The notes beneath the pieces were generated by a model. The model did not search any database and had not been told where the DNA came from. It saw nothing but the letters and a program-made list of their open reading frames with translations. Below, one piece after another: positions 1 to 8,773 of a stretch of DNA of 64,000 nt. The number at the start of each line of letters is the position of its first letter. The stretch's first letter is position 1. A program made the position numbers and the translations under genes. This stretch comes from Phycisphaerales bacterium (GTDB taxonomy: Bacteria > Planctomycetota > Phycisphaerae > Phycisphaerales > UBA1924): positions 1,488,001 through 1,552,000 of the forward strand of contig CP064987.1 of the NCBI GenBank assembly GCA_016699835.1, in the 5' to 3' direction.

Positions 1-1
1 G

Positions 2-364
2 GCCTTCAAGGCCACGCTCGACACCGAACTCACGCTCGCCGGCGTCACCAAGTCCCTGACGCTCGAGGCCACCGCCTCCGCCCGCGAAGAGTCCGACCTC
101 ACAAAACTCGCCTTCGATGGCGACGTCATCAGCCTCCGAACCTCCATCAAGGTCACGCTCGCCGACTTCGGCATCACCGAGGACCGCATCAAGGCCGCCG
201 GCCTCGAGGGCAAACTCGCGCCCACCATCGAGTGCAACCTCAACCTCGGCATGTCCACCGTCCCCCCCGAGAACCAGACCGACCGCACCAAACCCGCAGC
301 GGCAGCACCCACCCCGGGCTCCATTCCCGCGACTCGCATCGAGTCGCCCACAAAGCCCGAGTAA
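2..364 (+). CDS. YceI-like protein, C-terminal part (partial)
   Basis: The reading frame enters from the left edge and runs 120 codons to TAA at 362-364. The first 30 or so residues read as alternating strands with a G-V-T-K-x-L-x-L-E pattern (ELTLAGVTKSLTLEA), which is the middle of the YceI beta-barrel fold, a lipocalin-like periplasmic protein that binds isoprenoid-type lipids. The last 30 residues are Pro/Thr-rich and probably a disordered tail. The N-terminus and any signal peptide lie outside the window, so the family call rests on the barrel pattern only. Confidence 0.55.
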   Translation, partial: AFKATLDTELTLAGVTKSLTLEATASAREESDLTKLAFDGDVISLRTSIKVTLADFGITEDRIKAAGLEGKLAPTIECNLNLGMSTVPPENQTDRTKPAAAAPTPGSIPATRIESPTKPE

Positions 365-459
365 TGCCGGGATATCACTCCACGCCGTGCGTCCTAAGCG
401 CGGTGTACGCCGGCACGTCGCCACATTATCGGACGTTAAGTGAAATGCGCAGATTTCTG

Positions 460-488
460 TTGCCAATCACTAACTCGTTCGATTTATT
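460..488 (+). promoter_or_regulatory. Possible sigma70-type promoter
   Basis: TTGCCA at 460-465 is followed after 17 bases by TTTATT at 483-488, in an AT-rich patch that stands out from the GC-rich surroundings. It lies about 140 bases upstream of the lipoprotein gene starting at 631, the only gene it could serve. The -10 match is only 4 of 6, so this is a weak call. Confidence 0.25.
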
Positions 489-630
489 GTTTGGAACCAC
501 TAGCCTCGGCCCGCATCCAATCCCAAGGCGGCGTCAGCCACCGGAAAGGACACGCGAAGCCAAGGGCAACTTGGCCAGTGTCGGACGTTCGCCCTTTGGG
601 GGGCCGCTCGTTTTCGGGAAGGAGTTTGCC

Positions 631-1026
631 ATGAACACCAATCGATCCATACTGCGTCGCTCACTCATCGCCATAGTCAGCGCCACGTTCCTCGTTGGCG
701 CCACGGGCTGCAACAACGCTGGCCAAGGCTTCTTCTCCGGGGCCGCCGCCGGCTCACTCGTCGGCATGGGCCTGGGCAGCCTCTCTGGAAACATGGGCAA
801 GGGTGCGGCCGCGGGCGCCCTCATCGGCGGCCTCGGTGGCGCCATCCTCGGCGACCAGAACGCCCGATACAGCGGCCGATCCTACTACGGCGGGGGAGGC
901 GGCTACTCCGACGGCGGCTACTACTACGAGAACTCCTACAGCTCCTCCTACTCAGCCCCACGCCACTCCAGCGGCTACCGCGGCGGCTACTACCGCAGCC
1001 ACCGCTCCACGTGGTATTGCGACTAA
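631..1026 (+). CDS. Glycine-zipper lipoprotein
   Basis: A 131-residue protein with a basic N-terminus, a hydrophobic stretch and a lipobox-like ATGC at residues 23-26, so it is probably acylated and anchored in the envelope. Residues 30-75 are a Gly/Ala-rich glycine zipper with repeated GxxxG spacing (for example GAAAGSLVGMGLG), typical of small outer-membrane lipoproteins that insert in or pack along membranes. The rest is Tyr/Ser/Gly-rich and low complexity. The ATG is set by the strong site GAAGGAG at 618-624. The gene stands alone between an AT-rich leader and a clear terminator. No specific function can be assigned. Confidence 0.75.
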   Translation: MNTNRSILRRSLIAIVSATFLVGATGCNNAGQGFFSGAAAGSLVGMGLGSLSGNMGKGAAAGALIGGLGGAILGDQNARYSGRSYYGGGGGYSDGGYYYENSYSSSYSAPRHSSGYRGGYYRSHRSTWYCD

Positions 1027-1055
1027 CTCGCGTTTGCCATACTCACACAATGCAG

Positions 1056-1083
1056 AAGACCCCGCGAATCGCGGGGTCTTTTC
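1056..1083 (+). terminator. Rho-independent terminator
   Basis: AAGACCCCGCG and CGCGGGGTCTT form a perfect 11-bp stem with a 3-base loop (1056-1080), followed by a short T run. It closes the lipoprotein gene ending at 1026. It also lies 45 bases past the end of nuoI, which is read from the opposite strand, and the A-rich left side would let it work in both directions. Confidence 0.85.
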
Positions 1084-1127
1084 ATTTCCTGAGTCGCGCT
1101 CCCAACGATGCCGTGCCGAGACGACGC

Positions 1128-1673
1128 TCACATCGGCTTCTTGCTGATCGTCACGTCGTACACGTGCAGCAACTTCTCCTTGTCGAAGACCATCTCCTGG
1201 CGTGACGCCCCGACGATGTCGTACTCGGTCGTGAGTTCGATCGCGTCGACCGGGCACGCCTCCTCGCACATGCCGCAGAAGATGCAGCGGAGTTCGTCGA
1301 TCTCGAACTTCACCGGATACTTCTCGCGGTCCTCCCAGGGGCTCTCGCCCGCGGTGATGTGGATGCACCGGGCCGGGCAGATCGTGGGGCACATCATGCA
1401 GGCCACGCACTTCACACGTCCCGACTCGTCGCGGTTCAGGCGGTGCACGCCGCGGAAGTTGCTGGCGTTCTGCCCGCCCTGCTCCACGGGGAGGTGCTCC
1501 CGGCGCTGCTCGGGGTACTGCATCGTCCGGCTGGTCCGGCCTTGCCCGAACGACGTGAAGAAGTGACGCATCGTCGTCCCGAACCCCTTCACGATCGCCG
1601 GGATGTACACGGCCTCGGAGGACTTCATCGCCGCCGGCTGGATGGGCAGAACATCGGTGTCGCGGATCGCCAT
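1128..1673 (-). CDS. nuoI: NADH-quinone oxidoreductase subunit I
   Basis: A 181-residue ferredoxin-like subunit of respiratory complex I that carries clusters N6a and N6b between the NADH arm and the quinone site. Two 4Fe-4S motifs are intact: Cys 89, 92, 95, 99 (CVACMMCPTICP) and Cys 130, 133, 136, 140 (CIFCGMCEEACP). The start at 1673 (MAIRDTD) is preferred because TACGAT sits 6 bases before the ATG as for a leaderless mRNA. A shorter start at MKSSEAV is possible. No other nuo gene is in the window, so the subunit is detached from the usual operon here. Confidence 0.92.
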   Translation of the reverse strand: MAIRDTDVLPIQPAAMKSSEAVYIPAIVKGFGTTMRHFFTSFGQGRTSRTMQYPEQRREHLPVEQGGQNASNFRGVHRLNRDESGRVKCVACMMCPTICPARCIHITAGESPWEDREKYPVKFEIDELRCIFCGMCEEACPVDAIELTTEYDIVGASRQEMVFDKEKLLHVYDVTISKKPM

Positions 1674-1779
1674 GGGTCGATCGTAGCGGACCGCCACCCG
1701 ACAAATCCGCCTATTTCGCCACACGATTCACGCGCGGTTTCCACGCATCCCGCGAGCGCCCGTGGTACGATCCTCCCGT

Positions 1780-2739
1780 ATGCCCCCAGGGAAGGGACAA
1801 CGCCCGCTCTTCGACCTGGTCGCCGGAGCAGACCAGAAACTCCGCGAGCACGCGGAGTCAAAGCGCGCCCGCTGGTCCGGCGATAAGCCCGTCATCGGCG
1901 TCGAACTCCAGCCCAAGCCGCAAACCAATCATGAACATGAGACGGATCTCGCCGAATCGATCGCCGCGCCCGCCGCAGAGACCGACCTCGACGCCCCTCT
2001 CGACGCCGAAGCCATCGATCAGGCCTTCAGCGACGCCGAGCCAGCGACATTCCGTGAGCGTCTGAGCGCGCACACCATGCTCCTCCCGCGCAACGCCCTG
2101 TGGATTGGGATCGCCGGGATCGCCATCGCCATCGTTCTCGTCTGGGTGATTGCCTACTCGATGGGGCGCAAGGACACCGAGAAGGAACTCATCGGCTTCA
2201 CCCCGCCGCCGGACACGAACTCGATCAAAGAGCCAGGAGACCTGGACCCCGGCACCAGCCCCAAGCCCATCCCGAATCAACAGAAGCCTCAGCCGCCGAT
2301 CCAGCCCCAAGGCAACGGCGAGACCCAACCAAAGCCCCCACAAAACCTCCCGCCATCGGCTAGTCCGATCCTGACCCACGCCGGGACCCAACTCGCCGAC
2401 CCGCGTGAGCCGGGGAGCAACTACCTCGCCCTCGCCATATTGACGCGTGAGAAGGCCGAGGACGCGATCGCCTTCCTCGCCCAGAACTCCGTGAAAGCCT
2501 TCGCCCTTCCCCTCGACCCGGCCTCCTCGCGCTCCAACAATGCTGACCCAAGTCAGGACCGCTACCGCCTCTACGCCCTCCCGGGTTTCCCCGGAGGCAA
2601 GGATTACAGCCGGAGCCAGGCCCAACGCACCGAGTTGGTCCGCACGCTCAACGACCTCGGCACCCGCTGGCAACGCGAACGCCGGGGCACCTCCAACTTC
2701 CGGTCCTCAAATTGGGAACGCTTCGACCCCCAGGGGTGA
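1780..2739 (+). CDS. Single-pass membrane protein, SPOR-like C-terminus
   Basis: A 319-residue protein of unknown function. Residues 1-100 are polar and acidic, residues 107-127 form one strongly hydrophobic segment (IGIAGIAIAIVLVWVIAY), and residues 145-200 are a Pro/Gln/Lys-rich linker. A folded C-terminal domain starts near residue 215 with a hydrophobic strand (YLALAILTREKAEDAIAFL). The layout cytoplasmic-TM-linker-small domain resembles SPOR peptidoglycan-binding proteins, but no SPOR signature is clear. TACGAT eight bases before the ATG suggests a leaderless mRNA. It is followed by the small basic protein gene at 2813. Confidence 0.65.
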   Translation: MPPGKGQRPLFDLVAGADQKLREHAESKRARWSGDKPVIGVELQPKPQTNHEHETDLAESIAAPAAETDLDAPLDAEAIDQAFSDAEPATFRERLSAHTMLLPRNALWIGIAGIAIAIVLVWVIAYSMGRKDTEKELIGFTPPPDTNSIKEPGDLDPGTSPKPIPNQQKPQPPIQPQGNGETQPKPPQNLPPSASPILTHAGTQLADPREPGSNYLALAILTREKAEDAIAFLAQNSVKAFALPLDPASSRSNNADPSQDRYRLYALPGFPGGKDYSRSQAQRTELVRTLNDLGTRWQRERRGTSNFRSSNWERFDPQG

Positions 2740-2812
2740 GTCCCCTCAGGGTCCACGCTCGATATCACGGTCGGCTCTTTGGCCGCCCATCGCCCGTCTG
2801 TTGGAGTTTGTC

Positions 2813-2971
2813 ATGAGCCTCGATCCGTCCCTCCGCGTCTCCAAGAACCTCTCCGGCAAGCGCTCCGTCCTCACCCGGGCCGAGCGCATCGCCAAGATGA
2901 CCGCCGACAAGAAGTTCGACCCCAAAAAGGACAAGGCCCTGGGCATCCCCAAGACGCTCACCGGGCGCTGA
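2813..2971 (+). CDS. Small basic protein (PVC-type)
   Basis: A 52-residue lysine- and arginine-rich protein. The order SLxxSxxLxxxRSVLTRAERIxKM...ALGIPKTL matches the short 'small basic protein' family found in Planctomycetes, Verrucomicrobia and Chlamydiae, in which the central VLTRAERI block is the most conserved part. GGAG lies 6 bases upstream of the ATG. The role of the family is not established. Its size and charge suggest an RNA- or ribosome-associated protein, which is inference. Confidence 0.8.
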   Translation: MSLDPSLRVSKNLSGKRSVLTRAERIAKMTADKKFDPKKDKALGIPKTLTGR

Positions 2972-3078
2972 GTCGCGGACCGTTCATTACGCTCATCCGT
3001 CCTCGATCCTGATTGCTCGAACGACGAGGCACGGGGTCGTGTGTGTTTTCCTTGACCCCGAACCCGCGAGAGCAAGCC

Positions 3079-4419
3079 GTGACCGCAGCACCCGCCGCCG
3101 CCGCGCGACCCAGCCGGACCACCACTCCGGGCGACGGGTTCGAGCGATATCAGCGTTTCTTCTCCGCCCCACCCGCCATCGTCGTCGAGTGGCATGACGA
3201 CCAGACCAGCGCACGTGGGTGGCTCGCCATCAACTCCCTCCGTGGAGGCGCGGCCGGCGGCGGCACACGCATGCGCGCCGGCGGCAAGCGCGAGGAAGCC
3301 GTCTTCCTCGCCAAAACCATGGCGACCAAGTTCAACGTCGCCGGCCCCGCGATCGGCGGCGGCAAGTCCGTCATCGACTTCGATCCCCACTGCCCCGCAG
3401 CCGTGAAAGAGGGCGTCCTCCGCCGCTGGTACAAGCACGTCGCCCCCTACCTCAAGCACTGCTATGGCACGGGCGGCGACGTCGGCGTCGATGAGGTCTC
3501 CGAGGCTACCAAGTACATCGCCGAGGAAGTCGGCAACATCCACCCTCAGGAGGGCATCGCTCGCGGGCACAGCGTCTATCAGGCCGATGGCGAGGGCCCC
3601 GCGCCCAAGATCGATCGCCTGAAGCACGGCGTCGAGGCGCGCGTCGATCTCCGCGATCTCCCCGGCATCCGTGCCGGCGCGTGGATGATCGCCGACGTCA
3701 TCACGGGTCTTGGCGTTGTCCGCGCCATCGAGCGCTTCGCCCACGTGCGCGGCACACCCCTCAAGGGCCAGCGCGCCATCATCGAGGGCTTCGGTGCCGT
3801 TGGCGCCTTCGCGGCGTACTACCTGCACCATCTGGGCGTGAAGGTCATCGCCACTTCCTCACGCAACAGCCAGGGCGGCATCCGCACCGCGGTCGACCCC
3901 AAGGGTCTCGACGTCCTGAGCCTCATTACCTCGCGCGATGGGACGACGATCGCCCCGCCGAGCAAGGACAAGCCCTTCATCTCCGACACCGCCGGCCCAG
4001 ACGCCATCTTCGCCCACGACGCGGAGATCTTCATCCCCGCGGGCGCCTCGCACACGATCACCCTCGAGCGCGTCGAGATGCTCAAGAAGCGGGGCGTCAA
4101 AGTCGTCTCCTGCGGCGCCAACAACCCCTTCCACGCCGACCAGAGCAAGGGCGATCTCGTCTCGTGGGTCGGCGACATGCTCAAGGTCCAGCGCGTCGCC
4201 GACCAGCACATGGCGATCATCCCCGACTTCATCGCGAACTGCGGCATGGCCCGCGCGTTCGCCTACCTCATGAACAAGGGCGGCAAGACCGACGCGAACG
4301 CCATCCTCGACGACTGCAGGAAGACCATCGATGCCGCCGTCGATGAGATGCTCGCGGGGTATCCGAGCAACTCGGGCCTGCTCGACCACGCGTACACGAT
4401 CTTCGTTCCAGAACGCTGA
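3079..4419 (+). CDS. Leu/Phe/Val/Glu-type amino acid dehydrogenase
   Basis: About 446 residues, matching the Glu/Leu/Phe/Val dehydrogenase family, which reversibly oxidatively deaminates an amino acid with NAD(P). The catalytic lysine motif GGGKSVI, the TGGDVGVD segment after it and the Rossmann motif GFGAVGAFAAYYL are all present. A late segment, GGKTDANAILDDC, matches the C-terminal helices. The GGGK-type motif is closer to leucine/phenylalanine dehydrogenases than to GdhA. GTG at 3079 is the preferred start. A TTG at 3013 would add 22 residues that do not look like the family. It converges on the E2 gene, with a long inverted repeat between them. Confidence 0.85.
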   Translation: MTAAPAAAARPSRTTTPGDGFERYQRFFSAPPAIVVEWHDDQTSARGWLAINSLRGGAAGGGTRMRAGGKREEAVFLAKTMATKFNVAGPAIGGGKSVIDFDPHCPAAVKEGVLRRWYKHVAPYLKHCYGTGGDVGVDEVSEATKYIAEEVGNIHPQEGIARGHSVYQADGEGPAPKIDRLKHGVEARVDLRDLPGIRAGAWMIADVITGLGVVRAIERFAHVRGTPLKGQRAIIEGFGAVGAFAAYYLHHLGVKVIATSSRNSQGGIRTAVDPKGLDVLSLITSRDGTTIAPPSKDKPFISDTAGPDAIFAHDAEIFIPAGASHTITLERVEMLKKRGVKVVSCGANNPFHADQSKGDLVSWVGDMLKVQRVADQHMAIIPDFIANCGMARAFAYLMNKGGKTDANAILDDCRKTIDAAVDEMLAGYPSNSGLLDHAYTIFVPER

Positions 4420-4420
4420 A

Positions 4421-4507
4421 GGTGGCCCGCCTCTCCGAGGCGGGTCTTCTGGATTCTTGAGCAGGGATACATAACGCAAAGATACCCGCCTCGGAGAGGC
4501 GGGCCAC
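4421..4507. repeat. Perfect 25-bp inverted repeat (family A) between convergent genes
   Basis: The arms 4421-4445 and 4483-4507 are exact reverse complements with a 37-base spacer. Each arm is itself a hairpin (CCCGCCT-CTCCG-AGGCGGG). The element fills the gap between the dehydrogenase and the E2 gene and would act as a terminator from both sides. Near-identical single arms occur at 58227-58251 and, degenerate, at 5991-6016. Confidence 0.85.
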
Positions 4508-4516
4508 CAAACGCGC

Positions 4517-5944
4517 TCATCCGCGCGCCGGCGTCAGCAAACCATCGGGCTCCTGCAACAGCCGGACGATCTCAGCCAGCGCCAACGCCGCCGTTGCCCC
4601 ATCCACGACGCGGTGATCACACGCCAGACTCAAGGGCAGCAGCAGCCCCGCGCGGAACGAGCCCTTGGTCACCACCATCCCCTCGCGCGCTCGGCCCACC
4701 GCGAGGATTCCCACCTCCGGATAGTTGATCACCGGAGTCGCAAAGCGACCGGCATGGCTCCCCACGTTGCTGATCGTGAACGTCGAGCCCATCAACTGAT
4801 CGCGCGGGATCGAGCGATTTCGTGCCGACTCCGCGATCGCCCCGATCGACCGCGACAACTCCAGCACGCCAAGCCGGTCCGAATCTCGGATCACCGGCAC
4901 CATCAGCCCGTTCTCCGTGTCCGTCGCGATCCCCAAGTGCACGCTGCGATGCTGCACGATGAACGCGTCGCTCGAGGAATCACCCGGCTTCTCCTCAACC
5001 GTCGCGTTGAGAGCGCGGAACTGGCTCTGCCCCAGCACGCGAGCCACGGCCGACGCGACGAACGGCAGGAACGAGACCTTCTCGCCGCTCGCCCCGGCGA
5101 GACGACGGCGAAGCCCGTCGAGGCCCGAGACGTCCGCCTCGTCCATCACCGTGAAGTGCACGGCCTGGTTGATGCTCTCGCGCAAACGATTCGCGATCGT
5201 GCGACGCACGCCACGGAACGGAATCCGTGTGATCTCGTCGGCCGATGGTCCGGCCGGGGCGCTCGAACGCGTGACCGTGTGCGTCGATGGGGGCGTGATG
5301 CTCGCCGGTCGAGACGGTGCGGGCGTTCGCGCCGGCGCGATTGGTGCTGCGACGGCACGCCCGTTTCCGGCATGGGCTGCATGCACCGATCCGCCAGATC
5401 CCCCCATCGCTGCCCGCACGTCCTTCTCCAGCACGCGCCCGCCGATCCCGCTCCCAGCGACCGAATCGATATCGACGCCGAGATCGCGCGCCAGCCGCCG
5501 CACCGCCGGCGTCGCCAGGGCCTTGCCGCCCGCGCTCATCCCCGCCAGTTCGCCGCTCATGCTCCCCACCACTGTCCCCGCGTCCTCACGAGCGGCCGGC
5601 TCGGGGACATGGTCCATCACATTCCGCGGCGCGATCGCGGGCTTCTGCTCCACCTGCCGCGACTCGGCGCCCTTGCTCGCTCCCCCGCCACCCTCGTACG
5701 TCACGAGCACGTTGCCGACTTTCAGGGTCTCGCCCTCGCTGCCGTGGAGTTCCTTGATCGTCCCCGCACGCGGGCTGGGGACCTCGACCAAAGCCTTGTC
5801 GGTCTCCATCTCCGCGAGGATGTCGTGCTCCGCGACCGTGTCGCCGGGCTTCACCCGCCACTTGATCAACTCGGCCTCATGGACCCCCTCGCCAAGGTCG
5901 GGCAGGATGAACTCGTTCACGTCCGCGGACTTGTGGTGCGCCAT
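4517..5944 (-). CDS. Dihydrolipoamide acyltransferase (E2 of a 2-oxoacid dehydrogenase complex)
   Basis: A 475-residue E2 component, which transfers the acyl group from lipoate to CoA. In order: a lipoyl domain (residues 10-85) with the acceptor Lys50 in METDKA, a linker, a peripheral subunit-binding domain near residues 165-205 (ATPAVRRLARDLGVD), an Ala/Pro linker, and the catalytic domain with HRVVDG (His about 444, Asp about 448). The substrate (pyruvate or branched-chain) cannot be told from sequence. No E1 or E3 gene is next to it. The amino acid dehydrogenase facing it would supply 2-oxoacids. The start follows TACACT by six bases. Confidence 0.9.
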   Translation of the reverse strand: MAHHKSADVNEFILPDLGEGVHEAELIKWRVKPGDTVAEHDILAEMETDKALVEVPSPRAGTIKELHGSEGETLKVGNVLVTYEGGGGASKGAESRQVEQKPAIAPRNVMDHVPEPAAREDAGTVVGSMSGELAGMSAGGKALATPAVRRLARDLGVDIDSVAGSGIGGRVLEKDVRAAMGGSGGSVHAAHAGNGRAVAAPIAPARTPAPSRPASITPPSTHTVTRSSAPAGPSADEITRIPFRGVRRTIANRLRESINQAVHFTVMDEADVSGLDGLRRRLAGASGEKVSFLPFVASAVARVLGQSQFRALNATVEEKPGDSSSDAFIVQHRSVHLGIATDTENGLMVPVIRDSDRLGVLELSRSIGAIAESARNRSIPRDQLMGSTFTISNVGSHAGRFATPVINYPEVGILAVGRAREGMVVTKGSFRAGLLLPLSLACDHRVVDGATAALALAEIVRLLQEPDGLLTPARG

Positions 5945-5990
5945 AGCCCAAGTGTAGAGCCACGACCCCTGAAAGTGGCACGGCCCACCA

Positions 5991-6016
5991 AGTGGCTGGT
6001 CTCTCCGAGGCGGGGT
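5991..6016. repeat. Degenerate family A repeat
   Basis: AGTGGCTGGTCTCTCCGAGG followed by CGGGG resembles one arm of the 4421-4507 element, but the left half has changed, so only part of the hairpin could form. It lies between the start of the E2 gene and the end of the SDR gene, both on the minus strand. Confidence 0.4.
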
Positions 6017-6058
6017 TTGGTCTGTCTCAAGAGTCCCGGAATCGGTCCGGCTCACCAC

Positions 6059-6817
6059 TCACGCCAGCCACCGACCGCCATCCACCCGCACGATCTCGCC
6101 CGTGATATACCGCGCTTCAAGGGCCAGCCAACGCACAACCTCCGCCGCATCCTCCACCGTCCCCGCCCGGCCCAGCGGCACGCGCGACAGATACGCCTCC
6201 TGCATGGCCCGATCACTTTCCGCACCACGTTCAGGCCACGCCACCACACCGGGCGCGACGGCGTTCACTCGAACCTTCGGCGCCAGATCCCGCGCCAGGC
6301 TCCGCACCATCTCGACGAGTGCCGCCTTCGACATCGAGTATGCCGCGTGATCCCGCCGGGGCCGGCCCATCGCGTGGATGTCCGCCATCGCCACGACCGA
6401 TCCGCCGCCCTCGAGTTTGGATCTGGAGAGCAGGCCCGCGAACGCCGCCGTCATCACGAGGGGCGAGATCGCGTTCACGCGCATCACACGCTCGGCGTCG
6501 CCCGCATCCATCGCTCCTACCGCCATCGGGCCATAGACCGACGCGTTGTGCACCAACACATCCAGCCCGCGCCCATGCTCCCATTGCGCGGCAAGATCCA
6601 CGCACGCCTCATGCACGCGTTTCGGATCATCGAGCGTGAATGCGATAGACTCACCGCGGACACCCCGTGCCGAGATCGCCTCGGCCGTCGCCTTCGCGTC
6701 TGACGCCGACCGATCGAACGTGATCGTCACATCAAGCCCGGCCCGCGCTAACTCCAACGCGATCGCTCGACCGACACGCCTCGCCCCGCCCGTCACCAGC
6801 GCATGCCCGCGGCTCAC
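6059..6817 (-). CDS. SDR oxidoreductase, pteridine-reductase-like
   Basis: A 252-residue short-chain dehydrogenase. The cofactor motif is TGGARRVG (residues 9-16), the Arg-rich form found in pteridine reductases (PTR1/FolM) that use NADPH. NAS at 91-93 and the Y160-x3-K164 pair are present. Where classical SDRs carry the catalytic serine there is Asp146 (MADIHAMG), the same replacement seen in PTR1. This points to reduction of a pterin or dihydrofolate rather than a sugar or fatty acyl substrate. The stop overlaps the start region of the 6814-7170 membrane protein by 4 bases, so the two are co-transcribed. Confidence 0.8.
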   Translation of the reverse strand: MSRGHALVTGGARRVGRAIALELARAGLDVTITFDRSASDAKATAEAISARGVRGESIAFTLDDPKRVHEACVDLAAQWEHGRGLDVLVHNASVYGPMAVGAMDAGDAERVMRVNAISPLVMTAAFAGLLSRSKLEGGGSVVAMADIHAMGRPRRDHAAYSMSKAALVEMVRSLARDLAPKVRVNAVAPGVVAWPERGAESDRAMQEAYLSRVPLGRAGTVEDAAEVVRWLALEARYITGEIVRVDGGRWLA

Positions 6818-7170
6818 GATCGCCCCTCCTTGGAATCGCCCGCGTCATCTGTCGATGGTGCCTCCGCGAACTGGCTCTTGAGATCCTCGACGCTCATCGG
6901 CTCGACCCTTCGCGCCGACTCCCGCCACACGTCCGCCTTCCCGGACTGCGTCATGTCTGGCGTCCCGTTCTTTCGACCAACATCGCGCCCGCCGCCACCC
7001 CCGCGCTCCCATGACCCCCGGCGGAGCATGAGCAACAGGCCCACAAGCCCGACGATCACCACAACTGTGGAACCGAGAACAACCGCCAGCCAACGGAGCG
7101 ACGCGATCTTGCGATCTCGGTCCGCTGAGGTCGTGGATGCCGGTGATTCCTGACTGGTCGGCCCCTGCAT
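6814..7170 (-). CDS. Small single-pass membrane protein
   Basis: A 118-residue protein of unknown function: polar N-terminus, one transmembrane helix at about 27-49 (WLAVVLGSTVVVIVGLVGLL), then an Arg/Gly-rich cytoplasmic-looking tail containing MSVEDLKSQF near residue 92. It is the first gene of a two-gene operon with the SDR (4-base overlap). TATGAT lies five bases before the ATG, another probable leaderless start. Confidence 0.6.
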   Translation of the reverse strand: MQGPTSQESPASTTSADRDRKIASLRWLAVVLGSTVVVIVGLVGLLLMLRRGSWERGGGGGRDVGRKNGTPDMTQSGKADVWRESARRVEPMSVEDLKSQFAEAPSTDDAGDSKEGRS

Positions 7171-7360
7171 GTCTCATCATACTGACGCCACGCGGGCGCT
7201 CCCATAACTCCGAGCGTCCCGTTCGGGCGTGCCGACTGGATCGATCGCGCCCCGCGTGTCGTCGGTGTTTTCCCCCGCCCCGGCGATGGAACAGCACCAC
7301 CTCGCCGATCTTCACGTCGAGCGGCCCGACACGACCACGGGCCACCGTGGAGGTTCTCAC

Positions 7361-8464
7361 GTGATTCCCCAGTCCCCGAACAACGCTCCCGCCGGCACTC
7401 CGGGCCTGCCCAACCTTCCCACCACCAACGCCGCCGGTGGTCCGCCGCCGCTCCCCTCCATGTCGCGCCACCCGCGCGTCCCCAACGTCCCCGACCCCAC
7501 TGCGGATCCCAAGGGCGGGTTCCATATCCACACCGCCACGCTCTTCCTCGCCGCGCTCGCTCTGGGCAGCAAGTTCTTCTTCATGCCCACCGAGGCTTGG
7601 GGAAGCATCTCCATCCTCTTCACCAACGTCGTGCTCTTCTGGATCGTCTCCACCGTTGCCTTCATTCTCGTCGGATGGTTCGCGTACATCCTCTTTGCGA
7701 AGAACAACGCCGTCGGCAACGCCCTCACCTGCCTTCTCCTCGGCGGCATGACCGTCTTCAACACCGCGGCCGGCACCGGGCACCCCCTCGCCCAGGCCCT
7801 CGATGAGCGCATCGCCCAGCAACTCGTCTCGCCCCAGTCCGCCAACGCCGGCCCCTGGCGCGCCGACTACCAGAGGCCCTCGCCGACCGACGCCACGGTC
7901 ACCTCGCCCAATGGCAAGGTCGTGATCACCCCCTCCGATCCCAAGGCACGAGGCCCCTTCTCCCACGAGGACTCCATCCGCATCGTCGCCGACGCCTCCC
8001 AGCGCGTCGGCTCGCTCACCGGCGAACTCGACAACGACCGACTGACCCTTGGGCCCAAGGGACTCATGAATCTCGCCAGCGTCGCCGACGCCAACGACAT
8101 GGGCGAGCGCGTCGCGCGCCTCGAGGCCTTCCAGACCCGGGCCGAAGACGCCCTGGGTCAACTCGACAAACTCGATCGCGAACTCCGCATCGCCTATCGC
8201 GAGGCCCGCGCCCCTGAGGCCGAACTCTCCGACCTCGTGGATTCCACCGTCAAGCAACTCAACCTCGACGTTGAGAGACTCGCCATCGAGAGGCACATCA
8301 CCTTCGCCAAGGCGGGCGTCCGGCTCCTCAACTTCCTCAAGGCCAACTGGGGATCCTGGCGCGTGGACGACGTCTCGAAGCGTCTCGTCTTTAAGGATCC
8401 CGCCGCCGCGAATCGTTACTCGCAACTCGCACAAGAGTTCTCAACCGCTGCCAAAGCCCAATAA
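7361..8464 (+). CDS. Multi-pass membrane protein with coiled-coil domain
   Basis: A 367-residue protein. A Pro-rich N-terminus (1-50) is followed by three hydrophobic segments (about 58-76, 84-112, 118-136) and a soluble C-terminal half rich in charged helices (residues 230-330, for example ARLEAFQTRAEDALGQLDKL) likely to form coiled coil. GTG at 7361 is the start because GGAGG lies seven bases upstream at 7349-7353. Upstream in-frame codons read as non-coding. No family recognised. It stands alone, divergent from the 6.8-7.2 kb operon. Confidence 0.65.
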   Translation: MIPQSPNNAPAGTPGLPNLPTTNAAGGPPPLPSMSRHPRVPNVPDPTADPKGGFHIHTATLFLAALALGSKFFFMPTEAWGSISILFTNVVLFWIVSTVAFILVGWFAYILFAKNNAVGNALTCLLLGGMTVFNTAAGTGHPLAQALDERIAQQLVSPQSANAGPWRADYQRPSPTDATVTSPNGKVVITPSDPKARGPFSHEDSIRIVADASQRVGSLTGELDNDRLTLGPKGLMNLASVADANDMGERVARLEAFQTRAEDALGQLDKLDRELRIAYREARAPEAELSDLVDSTVKQLNLDVERLAIERHITFAKAGVRLLNFLKANWGSWRVDDVSKRLVFKDPAAANRYSQLAQEFSTAAKAQ

Positions 8465-8773
8465 CGCCGCCCTGAGTGTTCTGGTTGTGCTCCCGACCAA
8501 GGTCTCCTCATGGGTTTAGGATCGCGCGCTCATTCGCGTGGTCGACTCGGCGTACTCTACGTTTGCGCTAGTCCCAAAGGGTTACACCAGTGAGACTTCG
8601 GGCCCCACACGCGGACCTGTAAGCGTTCCAATCACGCGATATTCGCGCGTAATTCAACAAATCGAGTTGACGAATCCACTCTGACGTGAGACGATCTCCC
8701 ACAGGGTTTCGCTGGGTTACTGCTGTCGCCAATACTCGCGACAACTCCAGCAAAACCCTTGGATCATGCCGTG
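8465..8773. other. Intergenic region upstream of the PAS-LuxR gene
   Basis: About 309 bases with lower GC than the flanks and no convincing ORF. TTGACG at 8667-8672, followed after 17 bases by GACGAT, is a weak sigma70-like pair. No hairpin with a T tract and no direct repeats were seen. It probably holds the promoter of the regulator gene that follows. Confidence 0.4.

Noticed and set aside
4613..6703. A 696-codon plus-strand frame across the E2 and SDR genes
   Set aside because: Shadow frame; composition is Arg/His/Pro-rich, and both minus-strand proteins have full catalytic motifs.
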